Assembly (NCBI RefSeq): GCF_001639725.1
Contig: NZ_LTAW01000008.1
Coordinates: 80,298-144,297, forward strand
Direction: 5' to 3'
DNA: 64,000 bases
Source of the DNA: Marinomonas atlantica
GTDB lineage: Bacteria > Pseudomonadota > Gammaproteobacteria > Pseudomonadales > Marinomonadaceae
Each line of letters begins with the position of its first letter. Position 1 is the stretch's first letter. The notes beneath the pieces are model-generated. The model saw only the letters and a program-made list of their open reading frames with translations. It did not search any database and was not told where the DNA came from. The position numbers were made by a program, and so were the translations under genes. Positions 28,359 to 37,983 of the stretch are shown here, in pieces.

Positions 28359-28895
28359 TCAAATTTGCACACTTAAACTAAAATAACTGGTGCCGTTGTC
28401 TAGTAATTGAAGAGTTGGAACAACGGGTGCTGATGCTTTTCGAGCAATGTCAATTAACCCCAACCCCGCACCACTGGTCGCCCCAACATCTCTTGGCTTT
28501 CGCAGCTGTTCTTTGTAGATTTTTTTAAGCCCTACTTTATCTAATGCCGCTAGCATAACGACTTGATCCATCAATCTTTGACCGTCTTCTTGACGTACTA
28601 TATTGCCCGCAGATACGTGATAATGCCCGTCACGGTAGCTTACAACTACCGTAGCAGTATCCGCACCTAACAGTTTTGAAGCCAAAGCGTAATGGCGAAT
28701 ATTTTGCGTTAGCTCAATGTATACAGCAAATACGTCTAATGCGTCGGCTGGTGATGCCTGCTCAGACTTCATGTAATTTCGCAATGCATTACCAATCTCT
28801 TCAATCAAGCTGCGTGAGATAGGACCATTGAAGCACAATAGAATCTTTTCATTATCAAAACGTTTACGTAAGTCGAACAGGTCCGGCACTGACAT
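28359..28895 (-). CDS. siaB: SiaB-family protein kinase
   Basis: This 178-residue protein is counted from the ATG at 28895, which has AAGGAGGAG six bases before it. A longer frame reaches back to 29000 inside siaA and is not needed. The fold is a GHKL-like ATPase (SVYIELTQNIRHYALASKLL region and GAGLGLIDIARKA). In P. aeruginosa SiaB phosphorylates SiaC. It starts two bases after the siaA stop. Confidence 0.82.
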   Translation of the reverse strand: MSVPDLFDLRKRFDNEKILLCFNGPISRSLIEEIGNALRNYMKSEQASPADALDVFAVYIELTQNIRHYALASKLLGADTATVVVSYRDGHYHVSAGNIVRQEDGQRLMDQVVMLAALDKVGLKKIYKEQLRKPRDVGATSGAGLGLIDIARKASAPVVPTLQLLDNGTSYFSLSVQI

Positions 28896-28896
28896 A

Positions 28897-30903
28897 CTAT
28901 TCTCCTCCTTCACTTGAATTATGCTCAAAGCGGAAAGACAACAAGGTGACATCATCACGCTGTGGTAAATCCCCCATGTATTCGTCCAATGCTTCTGCAA
29001 AACGTGTAGTCTGCTCAGACAAAGGAGATTGCGTATTCTCGACTAACAATTGCTCAAAACGTTTATTACCAAAACCGAAACTCTTCTCTCCTCCGGCTTG
29101 ATCAAGGTAACCATCTGTCGTCATATAATAAGTCCAACCAGCAAGTGGTAAATCAACATTCTCATATTGGCCGAGTTTACGGTCGCCTAAGGCGCGCTTG
29201 TTGGCTGCATGCTTGACGACTGATGTACCGTCGCTTGCATATAAGGCAATTTTAGCACCACTAAAACGTAGCTGATCACCCTGATGGCGAATAAACACCA
29301 ATCCGACGTCCGCATTGGTGGCGACTTGATGGCCAGTCGCCTCTTCATGCAACATTGACCGAACAGTCTGATCTATAGCATATAGCAGTTTAGCGGGATC
29401 AGCGATGCCTAATTCATTGATCGCCTTGTCTATCGCAGCTCGCATTAACATGGTCATCAAAGCACCAGGGACTCCATGTCCAGCGCAATCTACAATGCCT
29501 AATAAACACCCTTCATCATTGGTATGGAACACATAAAAATCACCGCCAACGATATCGCGTGGACGCCATACTACACTATGGTGAGCACCCAAGAATTGCT
29601 GCATTTGTCGGTCTGGTAATATGGCTCGTTGGATTAGACTGGCGTAATCAATCGAGTCACCTATCTTGCGGTTTGCCGCTTTAATTTGAGCATTACTTTG
29701 CTCAAGTTCATAAGTCCGCTCTTTTACACGAGATTCTAACTCAGCAGTATGACTCTCTACCTGCTGCGCCATCAAATTAAAAGTACGGCTTAGGTCACCA
29801 ATTTCATCATCGTATCTGACTGGTAAGCGGACTTCGTAAGAGCCTTGAGAGATCGCTTTCGCAGACATTTGTAAATGACGCAGAGGCTGTAATACTAAGC
29901 GATCCACCGCAAAACCAAATAACAACAGAACAATGGCGAGTAACAGAGCAAAAACCACCCCAACACCCATAATCAAGTCGGTATTCAGCAAGCGAACTTC
30001 ATCGAGATTCACACTGGTCGCGACCAGCCAATTCAGATCCGGCATATAGCGTATGGATAAGATAAAATCTTCCCCACCCATACGAAGTTTTAATGTTTCA
30101 ACTTGTCTATTCTGCTTCGCTTGAATAATACTTTTTTGCAACGCTTTAATATCGTTATCGCTATCGACTAAGCTGTATAAACTTTGTTCATCCTCTGCAC
30201 TTGCAATACCGTCGATAGCAATTAAATCGGTGTTCGAGTGGGCTTCAATTTGGAGCGTATCTGCATTGATGACAAATGGCTGCACACCTGGCTGCGGTGA
30301 CGAAGCAAAACTATCAATAAAACGCCCCAGCTCAAACCCTGTCCCAGCGATACCTAGAAATGTCTCTTCATCTCGGACTAGGACGTTAATCCAAATTTTC
30401 GTTTTATTTAGATACTCGTTTAAATCGATGTTTATGTAATAGGGCTGAGTCTGTTCTCGAGTTAAAAAATACCATTTATTAGATTCCATCTGCTCGTCAA
30501 GGTAATACTGGGAGTCACCGTCAATTGGCAACAGATCATCATAGTAATAATACGCTAAGCTTTTATCAGCAACAAAGAAGACGGCACCGTCTTCAAAAGC
30601 GGACTGAAAATGCTCAACATCTTGCAGAGCCTGCGCTTTAAGAACTGTATTTTCAGGCTCTTTAAACCACCGTTGCAGTGTACTCAGTTCGGCAAAACGA
30701 CGTGCCAAGGCGAGTTCACGGGCCATGGGCGTGAGTATTTTTTGGTAGTTAAGCTCGGTAAAATTTTCCGCATACGCTTTAGCTGAATACTGACGTCCCT
30801 CGGCGACAACATACCAGCCCAACGATAGCGCCAATACAGATGCCACAGCGCCTGCTAATAACAGCACTACCAGTGATTTCCACCTTAATCCCCAACGAGC
30901 CAC
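28897..30903 (-). CDS. siaA: SiaA PP2C-like phosphatase with sensor domain
   Basis: This 668-residue inner-membrane protein has a first membrane segment near residues 10-30, a periplasmic sensor region (about 35-305, double Cache-like), a second segment near 312-335, HAMP, a coiled coil and a SpoIIE/PP2C phosphatase domain (about 430-660). Metal motifs are DIVGGDFYVF, GIVDCAGHGVPGALM and TTDGYLDQAGG. In P. aeruginosa SiaA dephosphorylates SiaC in response to detergent or surface cues, promoting aggregation. It lies 25 bases after the CHASE-GGDEF-EAL gene on the same strand. Confidence 0.88.
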   Translation of the reverse strand: MARWGLRWKSLVVLLLAGAVASVLALSLGWYVVAEGRQYSAKAYAENFTELNYQKILTPMARELALARRFAELSTLQRWFKEPENTVLKAQALQDVEHFQSAFEDGAVFFVADKSLAYYYYDDLLPIDGDSQYYLDEQMESNKWYFLTREQTQPYYINIDLNEYLNKTKIWINVLVRDEETFLGIAGTGFELGRFIDSFASSPQPGVQPFVINADTLQIEAHSNTDLIAIDGIASAEDEQSLYSLVDSDNDIKALQKSIIQAKQNRQVETLKLRMGGEDFILSIRYMPDLNWLVATSVNLDEVRLLNTDLIMGVGVVFALLLAIVLLLFGFAVDRLVLQPLRHLQMSAKAISQGSYEVRLPVRYDDEIGDLSRTFNLMAQQVESHTAELESRVKERTYELEQSNAQIKAANRKIGDSIDYASLIQRAILPDRQMQQFLGAHHSVVWRPRDIVGGDFYVFHTNDEGCLLGIVDCAGHGVPGALMTMLMRAAIDKAINELGIADPAKLLYAIDQTVRSMLHEEATGHQVATNADVGLVFIRHQGDQLRFSGAKIALYASDGTSVVKHAANKRALGDRKLGQYENVDLPLAGWTYYMTTDGYLDQAGGEKSFGFGNKRFEQLLVENTQSPLSEQTTRFAEALDEYMGDLPQRDDVTLLSFRFEHNSSEGGE

Positions 30904-30928
30904 TCTATACCCTTCTAAGTAATGACGT

Positions 30929-33898
30929 TCAATCCGCGCTACGGTAGAGCAAGATCAAGTCTTCTATTGTCATTGGTCTAGCCAAACCAAAACCTTGAAA
31001 TAAGTCACACCCTTGCTCTTTCAGCCAGTCAAACTGAGCAGAGGTTTCCACGCCTTCGGCAATAACTTCCATGCCTAAGTTATGCCCAAGGCTGATGATC
31101 GATTCAGCAAGTGAAGCATTTTTCGCGCCTTTATCAATGTTGGCGACGAAAGATTGGTCGATCTTCAATTGGTCAATTGGCAATCGGTGTAAATAGCTCA
31201 GCGATGAATAGCCCGTACCAAAGTCATCAAGTGATATCAGTACACCTAACGCTTTTAAGGCTTCCATTTTACTAATGATATCTTGTTGGTCATGTGCCAG
31301 CATGCTTTCTGTTAATTCAAGCTGTAATGCAGAAGGTGGCGTCTGATATTCATTAAGTATGCTCTCAACTTGTTGTACAAACCCTTCCTGGGCAAACTGC
31401 ACCGCACTCACATTGACAGAAAAAACAAAGTTCTCCATTGGCTTATCTTTGTTCCATTTCGATAGCCATTGGCAAGCTTGCCTTAATACCCAATCACCAA
31501 TCGATAATATAAGACGAGATTCTTCTGCCAACGGAATGAAGGCTGCCGGCGATACCGGACCACGCTCTGGATGAAACCAGCGTAACAGGCCTTCGGCACC
31601 TATCATAAACTTCTTTGCATCCCATTGAGGTTGAACATATAACGCAAGCTCTTCATTCTCTAACGCATGTCTTAGGTCATTTTCCAACTGCACACGTTCC
31701 AGTACACGCTCTTGCATGCCTTGCTTATAAAAATAGAAACCGGATCGACCAGACGATTTCGCTTCATACATTGCCAGCTCTGCTTGCTTGATCACATCCA
31801 ACGGATCGCTGCATGTCTCATCAAACAAAGCGATTCCGAAACTGGCCGCCACTTGGTAATCCACAGAGTTTATCGTGAATGGTCGCTCAAGTGATCGCAT
31901 CAATTTACCTGCGACCTGACTCGCACGATAAGCCATGCGGTCGGGATTAGCTGAAACATCTGCGGGCTCCAACATCACCAGGAATTCATCACCACCAAAT
32001 CGAGCCACGATGTCTTTTGTACGTATGGTATCTGATAAACGTGTTGCCACTTTTTGCAGCAACTGGTCACCTATGCTGTGCCCCCAGACATCATTTATGT
32101 CTTTAAAGTGGTCCAAATCAATAAATAAAACAGCGGCTTGAGATTGATGCAAGCCATAGTTTTCCAATAGGTCATTCATTTCTTCAAGCAAGAGTGTTCG
32201 ATTCGCTAGTCGAGTTAGGCTGTCATAATAATGAAGTTGCTGTATTTTACGTTCAGAAGCTTTACGTTCTGAAATATCCTTAAACGTCGCAACAAAGTGA
32301 CTCACCTGACCTAGGAGATCGTGTACTGTTGAAATACTCAGCCATTCAGGGTAAATCTCTCCATCTTTACGGCGATTCCAAACCTCTCCTTCCCAAGCGC
32401 CTTTCTGATCGAGGCTCTCAAACATTTCTTGATAAAATTCAGGATTGTGTTTTCCAGACTGTAAAATCGCTGGTGTCTGCCCTAACACTTCACTCTCGGT
32501 ATACCCTGTTAGCTTTTGAAACGCCTTGTTCACTCGAATGATTCGGTTCTGACGGTCACTGATCAAAATTCCATCCTGTGTTTCAAACGCGGTAGCAGCA
32601 ATACGCTGTTGCTGCTCGGCTTCCTGACGCAGTGATATATCTCGCAATAAAACAATAAAATGTCCTGCGCTGACTTCTTCGGAAAAAGAACGAAAGACAG
32701 CAGAAACTTCAAACCAAAGCGTTCTACTGTCAGACAGCAGCAAACTAAACAAAGCACCTCGATGACTGTTTGTTTTGCTGTGCCTTACTTCGCTAAACAC
32801 AAGTTCTAAAGTTTGAGCGGCAGGCTCTGATAAATGTGCACTGAAGTGTTCACCTTGAACAAAAAACGCTTGGAGATCCGCTTCATCATTCGGCAAGCGC
32901 ACCTCTAATACAACGCCATCAGCATTTAACTCAATTAATGGATCGGGGATCGCTTGCAGCGTACTACTTAGTCGATAATCAGACTGGTTGGCGTACTTAG
33001 TTTGTTCGGACAATAAATGCGTCAACATCTGCTTTTGTTGACGTAAACGTAGTGCCATAAATGCAAATCGAGCGACTAGCAATGCCAATGCTAGGCTTGC
33101 TAGTATATAGGTAACCAGCATATAAGAAGGGATCCAGCCTTCGGCTGGTGCAATCTCTAATCGCCACTTAACGCTTGGAAAACTTAGATCCATCGAGACT
33201 GGGTCGTTAATTAATTCAGCTCTGTCTTGTACAACTAGCAAAGGTTCATCTGTGTCGACTCGTTGCAGACTGTAAGCAAAGCCTTGTTCAGACAGTCCAA
33301 TTTGATTAGTGCTTTTAAGTAGTGAGTCAATTCGTATCACGACGCTACTAAAGCCCCAAAACTTTTCTGGCCCTTCGTTTCGGTTTTCTAACATAATAGG
33401 GTAGCGCGCAATAAGGCCTTTACCTCCTTGCACCAAGTTTAGCGGACCTGACAGAATCGTTTTCTGTTGTTTCATGGCTAACCAAGCCTCAGTGCCTTGT
33501 TCAATATCCATTAACTGGTTAAAGCCAATAGCGCGCTCATTACCTTCTTTTGGATACACTTGCTTAACTATTCCACCGGGTGACAACGCAAAATTGTTCA
33601 CTTCAGGATAAATACGATGCAATGATTGAGCGACGGGGGGAAACCAACGAGTAAAGCCGCCAAATTCATGAACAAGCGCTGCTAAGGTATAATTCGCAGA
33701 CAGATTATGATCCAACACCTGTTTTAAATGATAAGCATAGGACTGAGCTACCGAAATAGCCTGCGTACGTTTCACCTTAGTCTGTTGTGACTGCCACGCA
33801 TACGATGCACTTAAACCCAGAGCAAAAACTATGAGGAACACAATAACACTGAAACTGTAAGAACTTTGACTGGCCTTATTCGGGACAGAATCACTCAT
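30929..33898 (-). CDS. CHASE-PAS-PAS-GGDEF-EAL cyclic-di-GMP protein upstream of siaA
   Basis: This 989-residue membrane protein has a signal anchor near residues 14-35, a periplasmic CHASE sensor (about 40-250), a second membrane segment near 258-280, two PAS regions (about 305-430 and 430-550), GGDEF (about 555-720, RFGGDEFL) and EAL (about 730-985). The EAL motif reads EGL, with the metal-binding Glu kept; NVSA, ELTES, LDDFGTGYSS and AEGVET are all present, so phosphodiesterase activity remains likely. Only 25 bases separate it from siaA, so it is probably cotranscribed with siaABCD. Confidence 0.85.
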   Translation of the reverse strand: MSDSVPNKASQSSYSFSVIVFLIVFALGLSASYAWQSQQTKVKRTQAISVAQSYAYHLKQVLDHNLSANYTLAALVHEFGGFTRWFPPVAQSLHRIYPEVNNFALSPGGIVKQVYPKEGNERAIGFNQLMDIEQGTEAWLAMKQQKTILSGPLNLVQGGKGLIARYPIMLENRNEGPEKFWGFSSVVIRIDSLLKSTNQIGLSEQGFAYSLQRVDTDEPLLVVQDRAELINDPVSMDLSFPSVKWRLEIAPAEGWIPSYMLVTYILASLALALLVARFAFMALRLRQQKQMLTHLLSEQTKYANQSDYRLSSTLQAIPDPLIELNADGVVLEVRLPNDEADLQAFFVQGEHFSAHLSEPAAQTLELVFSEVRHSKTNSHRGALFSLLLSDSRTLWFEVSAVFRSFSEEVSAGHFIVLLRDISLRQEAEQQQRIAATAFETQDGILISDRQNRIIRVNKAFQKLTGYTESEVLGQTPAILQSGKHNPEFYQEMFESLDQKGAWEGEVWNRRKDGEIYPEWLSISTVHDLLGQVSHFVATFKDISERKASERKIQQLHYYDSLTRLANRTLLLEEMNDLLENYGLHQSQAAVLFIDLDHFKDINDVWGHSIGDQLLQKVATRLSDTIRTKDIVARFGGDEFLVMLEPADVSANPDRMAYRASQVAGKLMRSLERPFTINSVDYQVAASFGIALFDETCSDPLDVIKQAELAMYEAKSSGRSGFYFYKQGMQERVLERVQLENDLRHALENEELALYVQPQWDAKKFMIGAEGLLRWFHPERGPVSPAAFIPLAEESRLILSIGDWVLRQACQWLSKWNKDKPMENFVFSVNVSAVQFAQEGFVQQVESILNEYQTPPSALQLELTESMLAHDQQDIISKMEALKALGVLISLDDFGTGYSSLSYLHRLPIDQLKIDQSFVANIDKGAKNASLAESIISLGHNLGMEVIAEGVETSAQFDWLKEQGCDLFQGFGLARPMTIEDLILLYRSAD

Positions 33899-34160
33899 AA
33901 ATATGTAGTCGCTTATTATTAATAAAATTTAGCCGTCCATGGACTACAGCATGACAACGTAGTGCTTATTTCCCTGAAAACACTTCATGCTCTACCCTGC
34001 TTTAGCATAGCAATGAAATCTATATTCAAACAAAACCTATTCTTCAAATTACCCAAATTGATCAATCGTCAGGCATCTACACTTAAAAATTTACTCTTTT
34101 ACTAAAACTTGTTTTGGCCAGCTTATTAAAAATATATTGGTGCAATGGACTATATATAAT
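33899..34160. other. Intergenic region upstream of the CHASE-GGDEF-EAL gene
   Basis: About 260 bp, AT-rich, between two minus-strand units. It must contain the promoter of the GGDEF-EAL/sia operon. I see no recognised operator and no small ORF with a ribosome site. Confidence 0.4.
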
Positions 34161-34184
34161 AAAGGCGCTTTAAAAGCGCCTTTT
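34161..34184 (-). terminator. Terminator after the sulfide:quinone oxidoreductase gene
   Basis: AAAGGCGCTTT pairs with AAAAGCGCCTTT in a perfect stem of about 11 bases with a very short loop. It is followed on the minus strand by TTTATTATA. It begins six bases after the gene's stop codon. Confidence 0.8.
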
Positions 34185-34189
34185 GCCTG

Positions 34190-35452
34190 TTACTGTCGCG
34201 GTGGTTTCGAGGAAATAAGTGGATCTACCAACCACTCATGTCCCTTCAACATGCCTTGCCAATATACCCATGGCAAACTTTTCTCTTTCAGCAGCCAAGC
34301 TAAATAGGACGGTTGAGTACCATCAATAAACCATTTTGGGAACGAGGGTTTTATCTTGCCACCGTAGGTGAACTCAGCCAACACAATTTTGCCTCGCTCA
34401 ACAGTAAGCGGGCAAGAGCCGTAGCCATCGTATATTGCACGAGGGGGTTGTTTGACCAAGACTGACAGAACATTCTCCGCTACGACAGGAGCTTGGGCAC
34501 GTACAGCAGCCGCTGTTTTCGCATTAGGCGTGTTAGTACCATCGCCCAACCCAAACACATCGTTATATTGCTTATGCTGTAGTGTATCTGGGTGCACATC
34601 AAACCAACCCCCATCGTCTGACAAAGAGCTATCTTTAATAAAATCTAGAGGCCCTTGGGGAGGGCAAACATGCAACATGTCGAATTCTTTTTCGATACGA
34701 ACTTTTTCGCCCTGCTCTGATACGATTTCAAAGGTTGCGATCTTATTTTCGCCATCGACCGCCACCAAATTTTGGCTTAAATTCAAGTCAATCCCATACT
34801 TTTGTATATAACTTTCCAAAGCTGGCACATAATCCGTAACCCCAAATAACACGCCACCGGCATTACAAAACTCGACCTCGATGTCAGGTAAAATACCTTT
34901 CGACAACCACTCACTGCAAGCGAGATACATCGCCTTTTGTGGCGCACCTGCACATTTAATGGGCATCGGGGGCTGCGTGAAAATGGCTTTGCCTTTTTTC
35001 AATTGCTGGACGTTTTGCCATGTATAAGGTGCGTAGTCCCATGCATAATTCGACGCGACACCATTTTTTCCTAATGTTTCTTGCAGACCCGGAATCGCAT
35101 CCCAATTAAGCTTCAGCCCTGGAGCAACGATTAAAACACCGTAATGTAGATGTTCGCCACAGTCCATTTCGATGGTATGTAAATCAGGCTGGAAGGCAAC
35201 TACTGCTTGTTGATAGTGTTTCACTTTAGAAGGCACCACTGAGGCCATTGGTCGATGAGTTTGCTCACGCTTGAAGACTCCTCCACCTACCAATGTCCAG
35301 CCAGGCTGATAAAAGTGCTCGGTGGCTGGGTCAACTACTGCAATGTTTAAATCAGGCTGTCGCTTCAAGAGACTGGCTGCGACAGCTAATCCACCTGCCC
35401 CTGCACCGACAATGACCACTTGATGGTGATTATTCTGCATTGTTGAATTCAT
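34190..35452 (-). CDS. Sulfide:quinone oxidoreductase-like flavoprotein
   Basis: This 420-residue FAD enzyme has the dinucleotide-binding loop VVIVGAGAGGLAVA near residues 12-25, the central redox Cys167 in KCAGAPQK and Cys347 in YGSCPLTVE. The second FAD contact FGLGDGTNTPNAKTAAAVR and the C-terminal segment that pairs with membranes are also present. These match SQR enzymes that oxidise sulfide to polysulfide with quinone as acceptor. It follows the Blh-type gene after two bases, a known sulfide-detoxification pair. NADH dehydrogenase is less likely. Confidence 0.82.
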   Translation of the reverse strand: MNSTMQNNHHQVVIVGAGAGGLAVAASLLKRQPDLNIAVVDPATEHFYQPGWTLVGGGVFKREQTHRPMASVVPSKVKHYQQAVVAFQPDLHTIEMDCGEHLHYGVLIVAPGLKLNWDAIPGLQETLGKNGVASNYAWDYAPYTWQNVQQLKKGKAIFTQPPMPIKCAGAPQKAMYLACSEWLSKGILPDIEVEFCNAGGVLFGVTDYVPALESYIQKYGIDLNLSQNLVAVDGENKIATFEIVSEQGEKVRIEKEFDMLHVCPPQGPLDFIKDSSLSDDGGWFDVHPDTLQHKQYNDVFGLGDGTNTPNAKTAAAVRAQAPVVAENVLSVLVKQPPRAIYDGYGSCPLTVERGKIVLAEFTYGGKIKPSFPKWFIDGTQPSYLAWLLKEKSLPWVYWQGMLKGHEWLVDPLISSKPPRQ

Positions 35453-35454
35453 TT

Positions 35455-35871
35455 TCAGCCCTCTACGTCTGCCACACGCTCAATTAGACCTGACATGTTG
35501 TAGCCCGCCTGCTCTGCTAATAACAATAAATCGCCTCGAGATTTACGCTCTGGGTTTGCCAAAGTCCATAAAGACAAACTGCGCGTCCCCGTTCGACAGT
35601 AAGCAAGTGTTTCCCCCTCTAACCGCCCCATTAGATCGCCAAATTGCGACACTAAACTCGAATCAAACTGCCCCGGCTCTGTTGCTAGATAATGGAAACT
35701 CATTCCATGTAATTCAGCCGCTTGCTGTATTGCTTCACTATTTGTTTGGTTCTCTCCTTCATTATCAGGACGGTTGCAAATGATATGCTGGATCCCCTCT
35801 TTGGCTAGTTCAGGGATCTGCTCAAGCGTCAGTTGCTCGGCAACATAGAATTCAGGTGTGATATGTCTCAT
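35455..35871 (-). CDS. Blh-type sulfur transferase/phosphatase-like protein (DUF442, TIGR01244)
   Basis: This 138-residue protein has the core QHIICNRPDNEGE and the dual-specificity-phosphatase-like loop YCRTGTRSLSLWTLA with an active-site Cys. In related operons (blh-sqr) it is a persulfide-handling partner of SQR, often fused to or coexpressed with a beta-lactamase-like persulfide dioxygenase; here only the DUF442 part exists. No BigR-type ArsR repressor gene is adjacent. Confidence 0.78.
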   Translation of the reverse strand: MRHITPEFYVAEQLTLEQIPELAKEGIQHIICNRPDNEGENQTNSEAIQQAAELHGMSFHYLATEPGQFDSSLVSQFGDLMGRLEGETLAYCRTGTRSLSLWTLANPERKSRGDLLLLAEQAGYNMSGLIERVADVEG

Positions 35872-36196
35872 ATTGGCTCCAAGGTACTCTCTGATGCTTA
35901 TTCAGATAGGTAAACCAAAAAACTAATAACCAAAAAGAATAAGCTTATAATATATTAGATATTCATAATAAGACATCTGTCTCGAAATTGACAGATCGCC
36001 AACATAAAACCATCAACATTTTGTATCATCCGTGCGCAATAGCCGACAATGTGTCAGAAATAAAAAACCCAAGTGAAGCAAGCGTGCAGTCGTAATCTCA
36101 AGCTTGAACATAAACGCTTACAGGTTAATCCTAGATACCAACACGTTGCGAAACGCCTACTCGACCGAAAGATTGGATGAAATGAAGGAGAGTAAG
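35872..36196. other. 325-bp divergent region with an AT-rich inverted element
   Basis: This region separates the divergent Blh gene and the four-helix-bundle gene. It holds an inverted repeat, ATCTGTC at 35975-35981 with GACAGAT at 35990-35996, next to an AT-rich stretch (TATATTAGATATTCATAATA). Both could be operators. The open frame from 36104 to 36196 has no ribosome site and is not counted as coding. Confidence 0.4.
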
Positions 36197-36652
36197 ATGA
36201 ATAACTCAACACAAGCGATTGAAACACAACATGTAGCAGACATTATTAAAGTAATGAATGGCGGTATCGACTTCTACGAAAAGGCCAAACAGGAAGTAGA
36301 CAGCCCTCGTATACAGCGTATGTTTGATAAAATGATTGATGCAAAAGAATCCGCTGTTACCGAACTACAGCCATTTGCGATCGCTGAAAATGGCAAACCT
36401 GAAAACGATTCAAGCATGGAAGTTAGTGCCCGTCAGGCGTACACAAAAGTGCTTGATAAAGTCAGCAGAGATTCAACTGAGCATACCTATGTTGACCAAT
36501 TAGAAGAGGTGGAAGACAAGGTACTTGAAGAACTTGACGAAGCCCTTAAGTTAGAACAGCCAGTTGGTTGCGAGAGAGCGCTACGCGCTGTTCAAGCTCG
36601 TATGAAAGAGTGCCATGATGAAATGAAAGCGCTGCAAAACACAACTCATTAA
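36197..36652 (+). CDS. PA2169-family four-helix-bundle protein (DUF2383)
   Basis: This 151-residue, almost fully helical cytosolic protein resembles the ferritin-like DUF2383/PA2169 family. The ATG at 36197 is chosen because AAGGAGAG precedes it by six bases. Internal Asp/Glu/His residues could bind a metal, but the diiron pattern is not obvious to me. Function is unknown, though relatives are often stress-induced. A strong terminator follows. Confidence 0.75.
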   Translation: MNNSTQAIETQHVADIIKVMNGGIDFYEKAKQEVDSPRIQRMFDKMIDAKESAVTELQPFAIAENGKPENDSSMEVSARQAYTKVLDKVSRDSTEHTYVDQLEEVEDKVLEELDEALKLEQPVGCERALRAVQARMKECHDEMKALQNTTH

Positions 36653-36673
36653 TCATGCGTTAAAATTTCTACA

Positions 36674-36699
36674 AAAACGGCCCTACATAGGGCCGTTTT
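36674..36699 (+). terminator. Terminator after the four-helix-bundle gene
   Basis: AAAACGGCCCT at 36674-36684 pairs with AGGGCCGTTTT at 36689-36699 around an ACAT loop, and the T-run is built into the stem. Confidence 0.9.
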
Positions 36700-36850
36700 C
36701 ATTTCTGTTTGAAAAACTCGTTGATACTATATTGCACCTATATGGCGTCAAAAACACTGTAAATGTGTGTATAAAGTACACTTTCGACGCTAGTCACGTG
36801 ATGCCCTTTCTACTAGAATATCGCCCTTTCATATTTTGAGGCTGATGGCC

Positions 36851-37948
36851 ATGTTACAGACTCCTTTTTACCTCATTGATAAAGCCAAACTTCTCAATAA
36901 TCTTGAGAAGATTGCCTACGTGCGTGAGCAATCTGGCGCGAAGTCTTTATTGGCGTTGAAATGTTTTGCGACATGGTCGGTATTTGACCTAATGCAAGAG
37001 TACATGGATGGCACAACCTCATCTTCCCTATACGAAGTGAAACTCGGTAAACAAAAGTTTGCAGGCGAAACGCATGCTTACAGTGTCGCCTACGCCGATA
37101 ATGAAATCACCGAAGTGTTAGCGAACAGCGATAAGATTATTTTCAATACCATCGGTCAACTCGAACGTTTTAAAGAGGTCAGCCAAGATAAAACTCGTGG
37201 GCTTCGTGTCAACCCACAAGTCAGCACCTCTGAATTCATTATTGCTGATCCTGCTCGCCCGTTCAGCCGTTTAGGTGAATGGGATCCAAAGCGCATAGAA
37301 ACAGTGATCGATGAAATTTCTGGTTTTATGTTCCACAATAATTGTGAGAACAACAATTTCGACCGCTTCGATGAAATGCTGACACTGATTGAAGAGCGCT
37401 TTGGCTATTTAATCGAAAAAATGCAATGGATCAGCCTTGGCGGCGGCATTCATTTTACCGGTGACGATTACCCAATTGATCGCTTCTGCGCGCGCTTGAA
37501 GGCATTCTCTGACAAATACGGTGTACAGGTATACTTGGAGCCAGGCGAAGCGTCCATCACTAAAAGCACGACCTTAGAAGTCACAGTTTTGGATACGCTG
37601 TACAATGGTAAAAACTTAGCCATCGTCGACAGTTCAATCGAAGCACACATGCTTGATCTGTTAATCTACCGTGAAAATGCGCGCATGACGCCATGCGACG
37701 GTGCTCACGAATATATGATCTGCGGTAAGTCTTGCCTAGCGGGCGATATTTTCGGCGAATTTAAATTTAATCAAGCGCTCAACGTAGGCGATCGTATTTC
37801 TATAGAAGATGCGGCCGGTTACACCATGGTGAAAAAGAACTGGTTTAATGGTGTCAAAATGCCATCCATCGCGGTGAAACAATTAGACGGCACTATAGAA
37901 CTGGTTCGTGAATTTGATTACGACGACTTTATGCACAACCTTTCCTAA
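36851..37948 (+). CDS. nspC: Carboxynorspermidine decarboxylase
   Basis: This 365-residue fold-type III PLP enzyme decarboxylates carboxynorspermidine or carboxyspermidine to the triamine. The likely PLP lysine is in LLALKCFATWSVF near residue 37, and SLGGGIHFTGDDYP, EPGEA and GKSCLAGDIFGEF are visible. The ATG at 36851 is chosen because GAGG sits nine bases before it. A TTG at 36836 opens the frame further but is less likely. It lies 35 bases before the synthase gene. Confidence 0.9.
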   Translation: MLQTPFYLIDKAKLLNNLEKIAYVREQSGAKSLLALKCFATWSVFDLMQEYMDGTTSSSLYEVKLGKQKFAGETHAYSVAYADNEITEVLANSDKIIFNTIGQLERFKEVSQDKTRGLRVNPQVSTSEFIIADPARPFSRLGEWDPKRIETVIDEISGFMFHNNCENNNFDRFDEMLTLIEERFGYLIEKMQWISLGGGIHFTGDDYPIDRFCARLKAFSDKYGVQVYLEPGEASITKSTTLEVTVLDTLYNGKNLAIVDSSIEAHMLDLLIYRENARMTPCDGAHEYMICGKSCLAGDIFGEFKFNQALNVGDRISIEDAAGYTMVKKNWFNGVKMPSIAVKQLDGTIELVREFDYDDFMHNLS

Positions 37949-37983
37949 GGCTGCATCATTTCTAAACTGGAGATAGCACTATT

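Noticed and set aside
28896..29000. Long N-terminal extension of SiaB inside siaA
   Set aside because: It would be read entirely out of frame within siaA; AAGGAGGAG before 28895 marks the real start.
36104..36196. N-terminal extension of the four-helix-bundle protein
   Set aside because: The first ATG has no ribosome site, whereas AAGGAGAG stands before the internal ATG at 36197, where homology-like sequence begins.
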